From Xylocopa sonorina (Eukaryota; Arthropoda; Insecta; Hymenoptera; Apidae), in assembly GCF_050948175.1 (NCBI RefSeq), contig NW_027490091.1, positions 4,402,001 to 4,466,000 of the forward strand: a DNA stretch of 64,000 nt. The letters run 5' to 3'. A program made the translations under genes and the position numbers. Numbering within the stretch: the first letter of the stretch is position 1; each line of letters starts with the position of its first letter. Below the pieces are notes generated by a model. That model did no database searches and was not told where the DNA came from. It saw only the letters and a list, made by a program, of their open reading frames with translations. Shown here piece by piece: positions 41,192-52,816 of this stretch.

Positions 41192-41344
41192 ATGAATATA
41201 TTTGCCTTAGAATTACAAGAGCCAACAATTTCGAAAGTAGAATATTTCTTTACTTCGCTAACCGAATCGTTGCAAACGTTAAGTAAAGTGCGTGCCTTTC
41301 AAAACAGTCAGATGCAAATTACGATACAACGTTTCCAAGAAATG
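41192..41344 (+). CDS. open exon, 51 codons, helical (part of the gene relic)
   Basis: An AG acceptor at 41,190-41,191 and a GT donor at 41,345 enclose exactly 153 bp with no stop in frame. The predicted peptide starts MNIFALELQEPTISKVEYFF and contains FTSLTESLQTLSKV and QITIQRFQEM. It has the look of an amphipathic helix with regularly spaced hydrophobic residues. Exon and flanking intron differ in composition, as in a real exon. The I-x3-YFF-x-SL pattern is similar to the segment after the RING in RNF212-type proteins (inference). This is the best-preserved coding block in the window. Confidence 0.45.
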
Positions 41345-41466
41345 GTACGTGCCACTGTTTTTTAATTTCCGTTTATTTAATCAAAGGAAATTTAATTGAA
41401 ATATCCGCAAAATTTGAGGACAAAAAGTTATTGTAATTTTACGCAACATATATGATGATGATAAAG

Positions 41467-41564
41467 GATAAGTATACGGAACTGAAAATGGAAAGTAGCG
41501 AGCAGAAAAAGAAACTGATGGAGCTACAAAGTAGATTGATACATCCGTCAAATGATGATTCTAG
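41467..41564 (+). CDS. open exon, coiled-coil (part of the gene relic)
   Basis: If spliced at the AG of 41,465-41,466 the frame continues in phase from the previous exon, giving DKYTELKMESSEQKKKLMEL and on to LQSRLIHPSNDDSR. It is rich in E, K, Q and L with heptad-like spacing, so a coiled coil is likely. The acceptor lacks a strong pyrimidine tract and the donor (AGGTTAAT) is weak. The open frame actually runs on to 41,817, so the exon end is uncertain. Confidence 0.35.
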
Positions 41565-41929
41565 GTTAATAAAATCTGTTAATCAAAGAACTATTGCAAA
41601 AATCAAGTATAATCAATATTACTTCTGCTCAAAGGCTATAATAGAATTGGACCGAAATGGGTACAAAATAGGCAATTATATCTATACGTTCTATTCTATG
41701 CAAAGGCAAATATTTCGAAGAGAAAAGATGTGTTACTTACAAATTACTTATGTTCCTAGATATCTCACTAATTCAGGCTTCTTGTCTTGCAGAACTAATC
41801 ATTCATTTAACACGTAAAGGGGTCGAAGAATAGTAAAAGATTTTTATATTTCATAGCCTCACTCGATACGTCGATTCGATCACGTAAAATATCGGACATT
41901 AATTGCTTCTACATCTTCAGACTTGTAAT

Positions 41930-42165
41930 TTGTATTGTATAACGGGTGGTGATCCACGGTCATTCGCGGCGTGTCGTATACCCTTTTGTAATACCGCGTC
42001 GAGGCAACCTAGAAAGAAGCCGTGAGTTCAGTATCCCGCGACCCTAATTTGCGCACTCGGCTAGAAGCAGTCGAGCGAAAGAGTATTTCGAAATTTCCAG
42101 GGTTATCTTGAACCGGGTTTCCCCGGGTTGCGTGGTTTACTAGTTTTTGCTACTTTTTGAGTAGC
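41930..42165 (+). mobile_element. diverged second LTR 3' end
   Basis: About 235 bp is homologous to the 3' part of the LTR at 38,869. Matching phrases in the same order are ATTCGCGGCGTGT, CGTCGAGRC, TTCAGTATCYCGCGACC, ATTTCGAAATTTC-AGGGTT, CCCGGG and TTTGCTACTTTYTGAG. It ends GAGTAGC directly before a primer-binding-like TGGCGCCC. The 5' part of the LTR is absent. Because it too is followed by a primer-binding site, it is a separate element's 5' LTR end rather than the 3' LTR of the first element. Confidence 0.6.
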
Positions 42166-42175
42166 TGGCGCCCAA
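42166..42175 (+). other. second tRNA-Lys-type primer-binding site
   Basis: TGGCGCCCAA is identical over ten bases to the site at 39,466 and at the same distance from the LTR end. The following bases (AAAGTCCCAG) differ from those at 39,476. Conservation of just these ten bases between otherwise diverged copies supports a functional constraint in the past. Confidence 0.55.
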
Positions 42176-42366
42176 AAAGTCCCAGCCTCGCAGCTTCGAA
42201 ATACTCGCTGGATAGGAAATTTATTGTTCTGTACTTCGCGTTGCCGAATCACGCGGATATCCTGTACCCTGATATAACCCCGGATTAAACTTCTGGATAC
42301 CCCGTTATTATTGGTTCTATATACCCTTTTCTTGAGGATTGAAACGGGAAAAACCGTCACAGTACA
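42176..42366 (+). mobile_element. leader remnant after the second LTR
   Basis: The sequence runs to CCGTCACAG at about 42,356. The first copy has a similar TTTCCGTCACA at about 39,598, so both leaders may end at a common point. No gag open frame follows either one. An open frame on the minus strand here looks incidental. Confidence 0.35.
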
Positions 42367-43242
42367 TAATTATACATGACTGAATAAGAAGGATATCATA
42401 TACTTTTATAATGAATGCGATATAAGAATATAAAACGAAGAGCTATCCACTCCCATCAGGAGTAAAAACAATGTTTGGTACGCAAAGTTCATTGCAAAAT
42501 ATAATCAAGCAGTTAATATATCAAATCACAGCACACAATAAATCACTGAATGTATAATGATATGAATAGTAAGAAAAACATATTTACCTGTTAGATGTTT
42601 ATAAATTCAAATTTAAAAGTCCAAGTAACATTTAATATATTATTGTTTAACAAGGTGATTTAATGTTGTTTCAAATAGGCGTGCAGAACTAGCTCGTACC
42701 TCTGTCAATGTAATTTCATTCGAAAAATACAAAGGATAAGAGGAAATATTCTCCAATCTATAACATATATAAATCAACGGATGCAAGAGAGAACACTCGA
42801 TCTCGGTGTAACGAGACCGGGGCGTCATCCTGCAGTAATCGTATAAAGCCTGTTCCGAGATGGTGTAGAGAGGGAATGTGGAGGGTGAAAAGCATAAAAT
42901 AACAACAATGTAACTAAAGAGAAAGAGAAAGAAAATATGTGGAAGCATTGTATTTATTAAGAGGAAATCCTAGAAATATCAAACAACAGATTATATACCA
43001 TACTGTAAGGGTAAGGTACAACGAAATAGACGATATCGTGAGAGAAACTAAAAAAATCGAGAAACTTAAACAGAAAATAATAATTTAGATTGAGCGAATC
43101 AATATCACTGATCCCGGCAAGCTTAATGGAAAACGCATAACGATGAATCGGTTAGAGTATAAGATAGATGTTGGTCGCGGTTTGAGTGGCCCTGGGAATC
43201 CTTTGCTCGCATCAGGGCAGGCAGTAGGATGGTGGAGGGCCT
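42367..43242. other. AT-rich unique DNA, nothing recognised
   Basis: About 0.9 kb without satellite, a recognisable coding region or LTR similarity. Open frames on the minus strand (42,640-42,948 and 43,123-43,317) have low-complexity, hydrophobic or mixed content and no splice or domain support. They are not called as genes. Confidence 0.5.
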
Positions 43243-43960
43243 GCCCTTCTGTTGCTTGGATCTATAGAATTCACATTCTGTTGTAGAGTAGAAGCAGATA
43301 ATTATAATGCTTTTCATAGAAGATTACAGCTCACTTAATTCGAAACGTTGAAATGAGATGAGTCATGGCATTATATAATGCATTAGTACTCTATTGTCTC
43401 GACATGTAGACACTACGAAGGGCAATCCTGTTGCATGGAGCTGCAGAATTTACATTCTTATGAAGTTTTAAAGCAGATAAGCATAGAGATATGCATACGA
43501 GATTACAGCATTCTTACTTTAAAACGATGAAATGGGATGCGCCAGCGCATTGCATGGAGAATTCTAGCTCGATTGCTTTAACAGACAGACACTACGGAGC
43601 GCCATGCCGTTGCATGGAACTATATAGTTCACATTCCATTGAAGATCTCTAACAGTTAAGCATAATGTTATGGATATATGATTACAGATTCCTTGCTTTA
43701 AAACGTTGAAATGAGATGCGACATTGCGTTGCATGAAGTATTATAAATGTCTTGCTTGGACACGTAGAGATCTGGAAAAGATATTCTGTTGCAAGTAAGT
43801 ATAGGATTCACATCCTTCTAAGGTCTAGATGCAGACAAATGTAACATATTGCATAGAACAATGCAATTTACCATGAATCATTGAAATGACTTGCGACATC
43901 GTGTTGAATGAAGCAATAGAACTCCATTGCTCCGATAAGTAAACAACTGGAAACGCTATT
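43243..43960 (-). repeat. divergent satellite subfamily, about 179-bp period
   Basis: Recognisable but highly diverged monomers in reverse orientation. The GAAATGRGATG landmark lies at 43,351, 43,530, 43,709 and 43,884, giving spacings of 179, 179 and 175 before the normal 174 resumes at 44,058. Recurrent features absent from the main array are CCTGTTGCATGGA, GATTACAG and AAGCAGATAAGC. A partial monomer appears to start at about 43,243. It mirrors the degenerate forward edge at 38,400-38,868, which also has a longer spacing of about 178. Confidence 0.8.
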
Positions 43961-46118
43961 TCCTAGCAAGGAAGTGTCGCATTTACATACTTTTGAAAGG
44001 AATACGAGGTATACATGACACTCCGCAATGAATATTATATCTTATCATGAAACACTGAAATGGGACGCGATATCGCGCTTCAAGAAGCATTAGTACTCTA
44101 TTGCTACGATACGTAGATATCTGCAGACGCTATTTGCTATCAAGGAAGTGTCGCATTTACATTCCTTTGAAGTGAATACGGGGTATACATGACACTTCGC
44201 AATGGATATCATATCTTACCATGAAACATAGAAGTGAGATGCGATATCGCGTTTTAAGCGGTATTAGAATACTATTGCTACGATACGTCGACATCTGCCA
44301 ACGCTATTTCCTAGCATGGAAGTGTCGCATTTACTTTCTTTTGAAGTGAATACAAGGTATACATGACTATCCGCAATGAATATTATATCTTATCTAGAAA
44401 CATAGAAATGATATGCGACATCTCGTTTTAATAAGCATTAGAACTCTATTATTTCGATACGTTGACATCTGGAAACGCTATTTCCTAGCAAGGAAGTGTC
44501 GCACTTACATTCATTTGAAGTGAATACGATGTATACATGACATTTCGCAATGAATATTATATCTTACCTTGAAACATAGAAACGAGATGCGATATCGCGA
44601 TTTAAGAAGCATTAGAACTCTATTGCTACGATACGAAGATATCTGGAGACGCTATTTCCTATCAAGGAAGTGTCGCATTTACATTCTTTTGAAGTGAATA
44701 CGGGGTATACACGGCACTTCGCAATGGATATTATATCTTATCATGAAACATAAAATGAGAAGCGATATCGCGTTTTAAGAAGCACTAGAACTCTATTGCT
44801 GCGATACGTAGACATCTGCAAACGCTATTTCCTAGCAAGAAAGTATCGCATTTACATTCTTTTGAAGTGAATGCGAGTTACGCGTAACACTCCACAAAGA
44901 ATATTACACCTTATCACGAAACATAGAAATGAAATGCGATATCGCGATTTAAAAAGCATTAGACCTCAATTGCTGCGATACGTTGACATCTACAAAAGCT
45001 ATTTCCCAGAAAGGAAGTGTCGCAATTCTTCTTTTCAACATTCTTTTGAAGTGAATACAAGGTATACATGACATTTCGCAAAGAATATTGTATCTTATCA
45101 TGAAACATATAAACGAGATGCGATATCGCGTTTTAATACGCATTAGAACACTATTGCTTCGACGCGAAGATAACTGCAAACGCTGTTTCCTAGCAAGGAA
45201 GTGTCGCATCTACATAATTTTGAAGCGAATACGAGGTATACATGACACTTCGCAATGAATATTATATCTTATCATGAAACATAGAAATGAGATGCGATAT
45301 CCCGTTATAAGAAGCATTAGCACCCTATTGCTTCGATACGTAGACATCTGCAAATGCTACTTCTAATAGAAAGGGAGTTTCGCATTTACATTAATATGAA
45401 GTGTATGCGAGATATATGTGACACTTCGCAATGAATATCATATCTCATCATGAAACGTAGAAGTGAGGTAGGATAGCGCGTTTTAAGAAGTATTAGAACC
45501 CTATTGCCTCGATGGGGAGACAACTGCAAACGCTATTTCCCAACATGGAAGTATCGCATTTACATTCTTTTGGAGTGAATACGAGGTATACATGACACTA
45601 CGCAATGAATATTATATCTTATCGTGAAACATAGCAGTGAGATGCGATATCCCGTTTTAAGAAGCATTAGCACTCTACTGCAACGATACGTAGACATCTG
45701 CAAGCGCCATTTCCTAGCAACGAAGTGTCGAATTTACATTCTTTTGAAGTGAATAGGAGGTGTACATGGCACTTCGCAATGAATATAATATCATATCACG
45801 AAACGTAGAAATGAGGTCCGATATCCCGCTTTAAGAAGCATTAGCACTCTATTGCTACGATACGTAGACATCTGCAAACGCTATTTCCTAGCATGGAAGT
45901 GTCGCATTTACATTGTTTTGAAGTGAGTACGAGGTATACATGACACTTCGCAATAAATATTATATCTTACCATGAAACACAGGAATGAGAAGCGACATCG
46001 CGATATAAGTAGCATTAGAACTCTATTGCTACGATACGCAAAAATCTGCAAACGCTATTTCCTAGGAAGGAAGTGTCGAATTTACATTCTTTTGGAGTGA
46101 ATACGAGGTATACATGAA
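43961..46118 (-). repeat. 174-bp satellite array, reverse orientation
   Basis: About 12 monomers in the same orientation as the first block, with the usual landmarks (GTGTCGCATTTACATTC, GATGCGATATCGCG). A small insertion (TTCTTCTTTTCAACA) lies near 45,026. The block ends inside a monomer at 46,118, where it switches to forward orientation without a spacer. Confidence 0.94.
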
Positions 46119-47672
46119 ACATAGCGTTTGCAGATGTCTACGTATCGTAGCAATAGATTTCTAATGCTTCCTCAAACGCGATATCGCATCTCATTTATAT
46201 GTTTCATGATAAGATATAATATTCATTGCGAACTTTCATGTATGCCTCGCATTCACTTCAAATGAATGTAAATGCGACACTTCCTAGCTAGGAAGCAGCG
46301 TTTGCAGATGTCTACGTGTCGAAGCAATAGAGTTCTAATGTTTCTCAAATCGCCATATCGCATCTCATTTCTATGTTTCATGATAAGATATAATATTCAC
46401 TGTGCAGTGTTATGTATACCTCGTACTCACTTCAAAAGAATGTAAATGCAACACTTCCTTGCTAGGAAATAGCGTTTGCAGATGTCTACGTATCGTAGCA
46501 TTGGTGCTCTAATGCTTCTCAAAACGTGACATCGTTTCTCATTTCTATGTTTCATGATAGTATATAATATTCATTGCGTAGTGTGATGTATATCTCGCAT
46601 ACACTTCAAATGAATGTAAATGCGACACTTCCTTGCTAGGAAATAGCGTTTGCAGATGTCTACGTATCGAAGCAATAGAAATCTAATGCTTCATAAATCG
46701 CCATATCGCATCTCATTTCTATGTTTCATGATAAGATATAATATTCATTGTGCAGTGTTATGTATACCTCGTATTCACTTCAAAAGAATGTAAATGCGAC
46801 AGTTCCTTGCTAGCAAATAGTGTTTGCAGATATCTACGTATCGAAGGAATAGAGTTCTAAAGCTTCATAAATCGCGATATCGCATCTCATTTCTATGTTT
46901 CATGGTGAGATATAATATTCATTGTGCAGTGTTATGAATACCTCGTGTTCAATTCAAAAGAATGTAAATGCGACACTTCCTTGCTAGGAAATAGCGATTG
47001 CAGATATCTACGTATCGAAGCAATAGTTTTCTAATGATTCTTAAATCGTCATATCGCTTCACATTTCTATGTTATATGATAAGATATAATATTCATTGCG
47101 AAGTGTCATGTGTACCTCGTATTCACTTCAAAAGAATGTAAATGCGACACTACCTTGCTTGGAAATAGCGTTGGCAGATGTCTACGTACCGAAGAAATAG
47201 TGTTCCAATGCTTTTTAAATCGCGATATCGCATCTCATTTCTATGTTTCGTGATAAGATATAATATTCATTGCGAAGTGTAACGTATACCTCGTATTCCT
47301 TTCAAAAGAATGTAAATGCGATACTTCCTTGCTAGGAAAGAGCATTGGCAGATGTCTACGTATCGAAGCAACAGTGTTCTAATGCTTCTTAAATAGCGAT
47401 ATCGCATCTCACTTCTATGCTTCATGATAAGATATAACATTCATTGTGCAGTGTTATGTATACCTCGTATCCACTTGAAAAGAATGTTAACGCGACACTT
47501 CCTTGCTAGGAAATAGCGTTTGCAGATGTCCACGTATCGAAGCAATAGCGTTCTAATGCTTCTTAAATCGCGATATCGCATCTCCTTTCTATGTTTCATG
47601 ATAATATATAATATTCACTGCGAAGTGTCATGTATACCTCGCATACACTTCAAATGAATGTAAATGCGACAC

Positions 47673-47753
47673 TTCCTTGCTAGGAAATAGCGTTTGCAGA
47701 TGTCTACGTATCGAAGCAATAGTGTTCTAATGCTTCTTAGATCGCGATATCGC
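47673..47753. other. dyad symmetries in a representative monomer
   Basis: In this typical forward monomer, TTCCTTGCTAGGAA (47,673-47,686) has 5-bp arms around TGCT. GAAGCA (47,713) pairs with TGCTTC (47,731). GCGATATCGC (47,744-47,753) is a perfect 10-bp palindrome. In many monomers GAAGTG also pairs with CACTTC across the spacer (for example 30,713-30,718 with 30,737-30,742). These positions are largely kept across the arrays. They may favour cruciform or hairpin structures or dimeric protein binding; neither is shown. Confidence 0.6.
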
Positions 47754-50060
47754 ATCTCACTTCTATGTTTCATGATAAGATATAATATTCATTGCGAAGT
47801 GTCATGCTTACCTCGTATTCATTTCAAAAGTATGTAAATGCTACACTTCCTTGCTAGGAAATGTCGTTTACAGATATCTACGTATCGTAGCAATAGAGTT
47901 CTAATGCATCTCAAAACGCGATGTCGCATCTCATCTCTATGCTTCATGTTAAGATATAATATTCACTGCGAAGTGTCATGTTTACCTCGCATACACTTCA
48001 AATGAATGTAAATGCGACACTTCCTTGCTAGGAAGTAGCGTTTGCAGATGTCTACGTATGGAAGCAATAGAGTTCTAATGCTTCTGAAATTGCCATATCG
48101 CATCTCATTTCTATGTTTCATGTTAAGATATAATATTCATTGTGCAGTGTTATGTATATCTCGTATTCGTTTCTAAAGAATGTGAATGTGACAGTTCCTT
48201 GCTAGGAAATAGTGTTTGCAGATATCTACGTATCGAAGCAATAGAATTCCAAAGCTTCTTAAATCGCGATATCGCATCTCATTTTTATGTTTCATGATAA
48301 GATATAATATTCATTGTGCAGTGTTATGAATATTTCGTATTCATTTCAAAAGAATGTAAATGCGACATTTCCTTGCTAGGAAATAGCGTTTGCAGATTGC
48401 TTCTTATCGAAGAAATAGTTTTCTAATGCTTCTTAGATCGCGATATTGCATCTCATTTCTATGTTTGGTGACAACACATAATATTCATTGTGCAGTGTTA
48501 TGTATATCTCGTCTAAACTTCAAATGAATGTAAATGCGACATTTCCTTGCTAGGAAGTAGCGTTTGCAGATATCTACGTATCGAAGCAATACAGTTCTAA
48601 TGCTTCTTAAAACGCGATATCGCATCTCATTTCTTTGCTTCATGATATGATATAATATTAGTTGCGGTGTGTCATGAATACCTTGTATTCACTTCAAAAG
48701 AATGTAAATGCGACACTACCTGGCTAGGAAGTAGCGTTAGCAAATGTCTACGTATCGAACCAATAGATTTCTAATGCTTCTTAAATCGCCATATCGCATC
48801 TCATTTCTATGTTTCATGATAAGATATAATATTCATTGTGCAGTGTTATGTATACCTAATATTCACCTCAAAAAATGTAAATGCGACACATCCTTGCAAG
48901 GAAGTAGCTTATGCAGATGTCTACGTATCGAAGCAATAGAATTCTAATGCTTCTTAAACCGCGATATCGCATCTCATTTCTATGCTTCATGTTAAGATAT
49001 AATATTCACTGCGAAGTGTCATGTATACCTCGCATACACTTCAAATGATTGTAAATGCGACACTTCCTTGCTAGCGAATAGCGTTTGCAGATTGCTTCGT
49101 ATCGAAGCAATAGTTTTCTAATGCTTCTTAAATCGCGATATCGCATCTCATTTCTATGTTTGGTGACAAGATATAATTTTCATTGTGCAGTATTATGTAT
49201 ATCTCGTCTATACTTCGAATGAATGTAAATGCAACACATCCTTCCCAGGAAGTATCGTTTGCAGATGTCTACGTATGGAAGCAATAGGGATATAGTGCTT
49301 CTTAAATCGCCATATCGCATCTCATTTCTATGTTTCATGATAAGAAATAATATTCAATTTGCAGTGTTATGTATACCTCGTATTCACTTGAAAAGAATGT
49401 AAATGCGACAATTCCTTGCTAGGAAATAGCGTTTGGAGATTGCTTCGTATCGAAGCAATAGTTTTCTAATGCTTCTTAAATCGCGATATCGCATCTCATT
49501 TCTATGTTTGGTGACAAGATATAAAATTCATTGTGCAGTATTATGTATATCTCGTCTATACTTCAAATGAATGTAAATGCGACACTTCCATGCTAGGAAT
49601 TAGCGTTTGCAGATGTCTACGTATCGAAGCCATAGAGTTCTAATGCTTCTCAAATCGCCATATCGCATCTCATTTCTATGTTTCATGATAAGATATAATA
49701 TTCACTGTGCAGTGTTATGTATACCTCGTACTCATTTCAAAAGAATGTAAATGCGACACTTCCTTGCTTGGAAATAGCGTTTGCAGATGTCTACGTATCG
49801 TAGCATTAGTGCTCTAATGCTTCTCAAAACGCGACATCGTTTCTCATTTCTATGTTTCATGATAGTATATAATATTCATTGCGTAGTGTGATGTATATCT
49901 CGCATACACTTGAAATGAATGTAAATGCGACACTTCCTTGCTAGGAAATAGCGTTTGCAGATGTCTACGTATCGAAGCAATAGAATTCTAATGCTTCTTA
50001 AATCGCGATATCGCATCTCATTCCTATGTTTCGTGATAAGATATAATATCCATTGTGCAG

Positions 50061-52816
50061 TGTTATGTATACAACGTATTCACCTCAAAAGCATGTAAAT
50101 GCGACACTTCCTTGCTAGGAAATAGCGTTTGCAGATGTCTACGAATCGAAGCAATAGAGTTCTAATATAATGTGATGTATACCTCGCACACACTTCAAAT
50201 GAATGTACATGCGACACTTCCTTGGTAGGAAATAGCGTTTGCAGATGTCTACGTATCGAAGAAATAGAATTCTAATGCTTCATAAATCGCCATATCGCAT
50301 CTCATCTCTATGTTTCATGATAAGATATAATATTCATTACGAAGTGTCACGTATACCTCGTACTCACTTCAAAAGAATGTAAATGCGACACTTCCTTGCT
50401 AGGAAATAGCGTTTGCAGATGTCCACGTATCGAAACAATAGAAATCTAATGCTTCATAAATCGCCATATCGCATCTCATTTCTATGTATCATGATAAGAT
50501 ATAATATTCATTGTGCATTGTTATGTATACCTCGTATTCACCTCAAAAGTATGTAAATGCGACACTTCCTTGCTAGGAAATAGCGTTTGCAGATGTCTAA
50601 GTACCGAAGCAATAGACTTCTAATGCTTCATAATTCGCCATATTGCATCTCATTTCTATGTTTCATGTTAAGATATAGTATTCATTGCGAAGTGTCATGT
50701 ATACCTCGTATTCCTTTCAAAAGAATGTAAATGTGACACTTCCTTGCTAGGAAGTAGAGCTTGCAGATGTCTACGTATCGAAGCAATAGAGTTCTAATGC
50801 TTCTTAAATCGCTATATCGCTACTCATTACTATGATTCATGAAAATATATAATATTCATTGCGAAGTGTCATGTATACCTCGCATACACTTCAAACGAAT
50901 GTGAGTGCGACAGTTCCTTGCTAGGAAATAGAGTTTGCAGATATCTACGTATCGAAGCAATAGAGTTCTAAAGCTTCTTAAATCGTCATATCGCATCTCA
51001 TTTCTATGTTTCATAACAAGATATAATATTCATTGCGAAGTGCCATGTATACCTCGTATTCCTTGCAAAAGAATGTTAATGCGACACTTCCTTGCTAGGA
51101 AGTAGCGTTTGCAGATGTCTACGTATCGAACCAATAGGTTTCTAATGCTTCTTAAGTCGCCATATCGCCTCTCATTTCTATGTTTCATGATAAGATATAA
51201 TATTCATTGTGCAGTGTTATGTATATCTCGTCTATACTTCAAATGAATGTAAATGCGACACTTCCTTGCTAGGAAATTTGTTTTGCAGATGTCTACGTAT
51301 CGAAGCAATAGAGTTCTAAAGCTTCTTAAATCGCGATATCGCATCACATTTCTATGTTTCATGATAAGATATCATATTCATTGTGCAGTGCTATGAATAC
51401 CTCGTATTCACCTCAAAAGAATATAAATGCTACACTTCCTAGCCTGTCTACGTATCGAAGCAATAGATTTCTAATGCTTCTTAAATCGTCATATCGCATC
51501 CCATTTCTACGTTTCCTGATAAGATATAATATTCATTCGAAGTGTCATGTGTACCTCGTATTCACTTCAAAAGAATGTAAATGCGACACTTCATTGCTAG
51601 GAAGTATCGTTTTCAGATGTCTACGCATCGAACCAATAGATTTCTAATCCTTCTTAAATCGCCATATCGCATCTCATTTCTATGTTCCATGATAAGATAT
51701 ATTATTCATTGAGCAGTGTTATGTATACCTCGCATACACTTCAAATGAATGTGAATGCGACAGTTCCTTGCTAGGAAATTGTGTTTGCAGATATCTACGT
51801 ATCGAAGCAATAGATTTCTAATGCTTCTTAAATCTCCATATCGCATCCCATTTCTATGTTTTATGATAAGATATAATATTCATTGTGCAGTGTCATGTAT
51901 ACCTCGTATTCACATGAGAAGAATGTAAATGCGACACTTCCTTGCTAGGAAATAGCGTTTGCAGATGTCTAAATGTCGAAGCAATGGAGTTCTGATGCTT
52001 CTTAAAACAGGATATCGCATCTCGTTTCTATGTTTCATGATAAGGTATAATATCCATAGCGAATTGTTATGAATACCTCGTATTCACTTCAAAAGAATGT
52101 AAATGCAACACTTCATTGCTAGGAAATAGCGTTTGCCGATGTCTACGTATCGTAGCAATGGAATTCTAATGCTTCTCAAAACGCGATATCGCATCACATT
52201 TCTATGTCTCCTGATAAGATATAATATTCATTGCGAAGTGTCATGAATACCTCGCATACACTTCAAATGAATGTGAATGCGACAGTTCCTTGCTAGGAAA
52301 TAGTGTTTGCAGATATCTACGTATCGAAGCAATATAGTTCTAAAGCTTCTTAAATCGCGATATCGCATTTCATTTCTATGTTTCATGAAAAGATATAATG
52401 TTCATTGTGCAGTGTTGTGAATACCTCGTATTCACTTTAAAAGAATGTAAATGCGACACTTCCTTGCTTGGAAATAGCGCTTGCAGATGTCTACGTATCA
52501 AAGCAATAGTATTCTAAAGCTTCTTAAATAGTCATATCGCATCCCATATCTACGTTTCATGACAAGGTATAATATTCATTGCGAAGTGTCATTTATACCT
52601 CGTTCTCCTTTCAAAAGAATGTAAATGCTACACTACCTTGCTTGGAAATAGCGTTTGCAGATGTCTACGTATCGTAGCAATAGTTTTCTAATCCTTCTCA
52701 AATCGTCATATCGCATCTCATATCTACGTTTCATGATATGATATAATATTCATTGCGATGTGTCATGCATACCTCGTATTCCTTTCAAAAGAATGTAACT
52801 GCGACACTTCCTTGCT
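50061..52816 (+). repeat. 2.76-kb block, copy 1 (offset 4,421)
   Basis: The block matches 54,482-57,237 at a constant offset of 4,421. It includes both kinds of short monomer in the same order. Differences are few (for example CATCCC against CATACC near 51,500 and 55,921). It ends at CTTGCTTGG against CTTGCTAGG. Confidence 0.9.

Larger units (their letters stand above)
40641..41564 (+). pseudogene. degenerate multi-exon gene fragment, possibly ZIP3/RNF212-like
   Basis: Four exon-like blocks can be outlined: 40,641-40,708 (ends at GTAAGT), 40,825-40,899 (after TGTTACAG, ends at GTAACC), 41,192-41,344 (after GTCGACAG, ends at GTACGT) and 41,467-41,564. Introns would be about 116, 292 and 122 bp. 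The first block has a cysteine-rich reading (LCCKLLKCPSKS). Downstream of a GH pair there is an ICPT followed by TGA, where a RING protein would have CPxC. Then comes SNMTPLTKKLFSSTDG in another frame, followed by helical exons. This order (RING, short linker, FF-x-S helix, coiled coil) resembles ZIP3/RNF212-type meiotic SUMO/ubiquitin ligases. Stops and frame changes in the RING part argue for a relic. The family call is an inference from eye alignment; an unrelated coiled-coil gene is possible. Confidence 0.4.

Noticed and set aside
42103..43317. Minus-strand open frames (42,103-42,360; 42,640-42,948; 43,123-43,317)
   Set aside because: The first overlaps the LTR end and primer site. The others lie in AT-rich DNA or satellite edge with no splice, signal or domain support.
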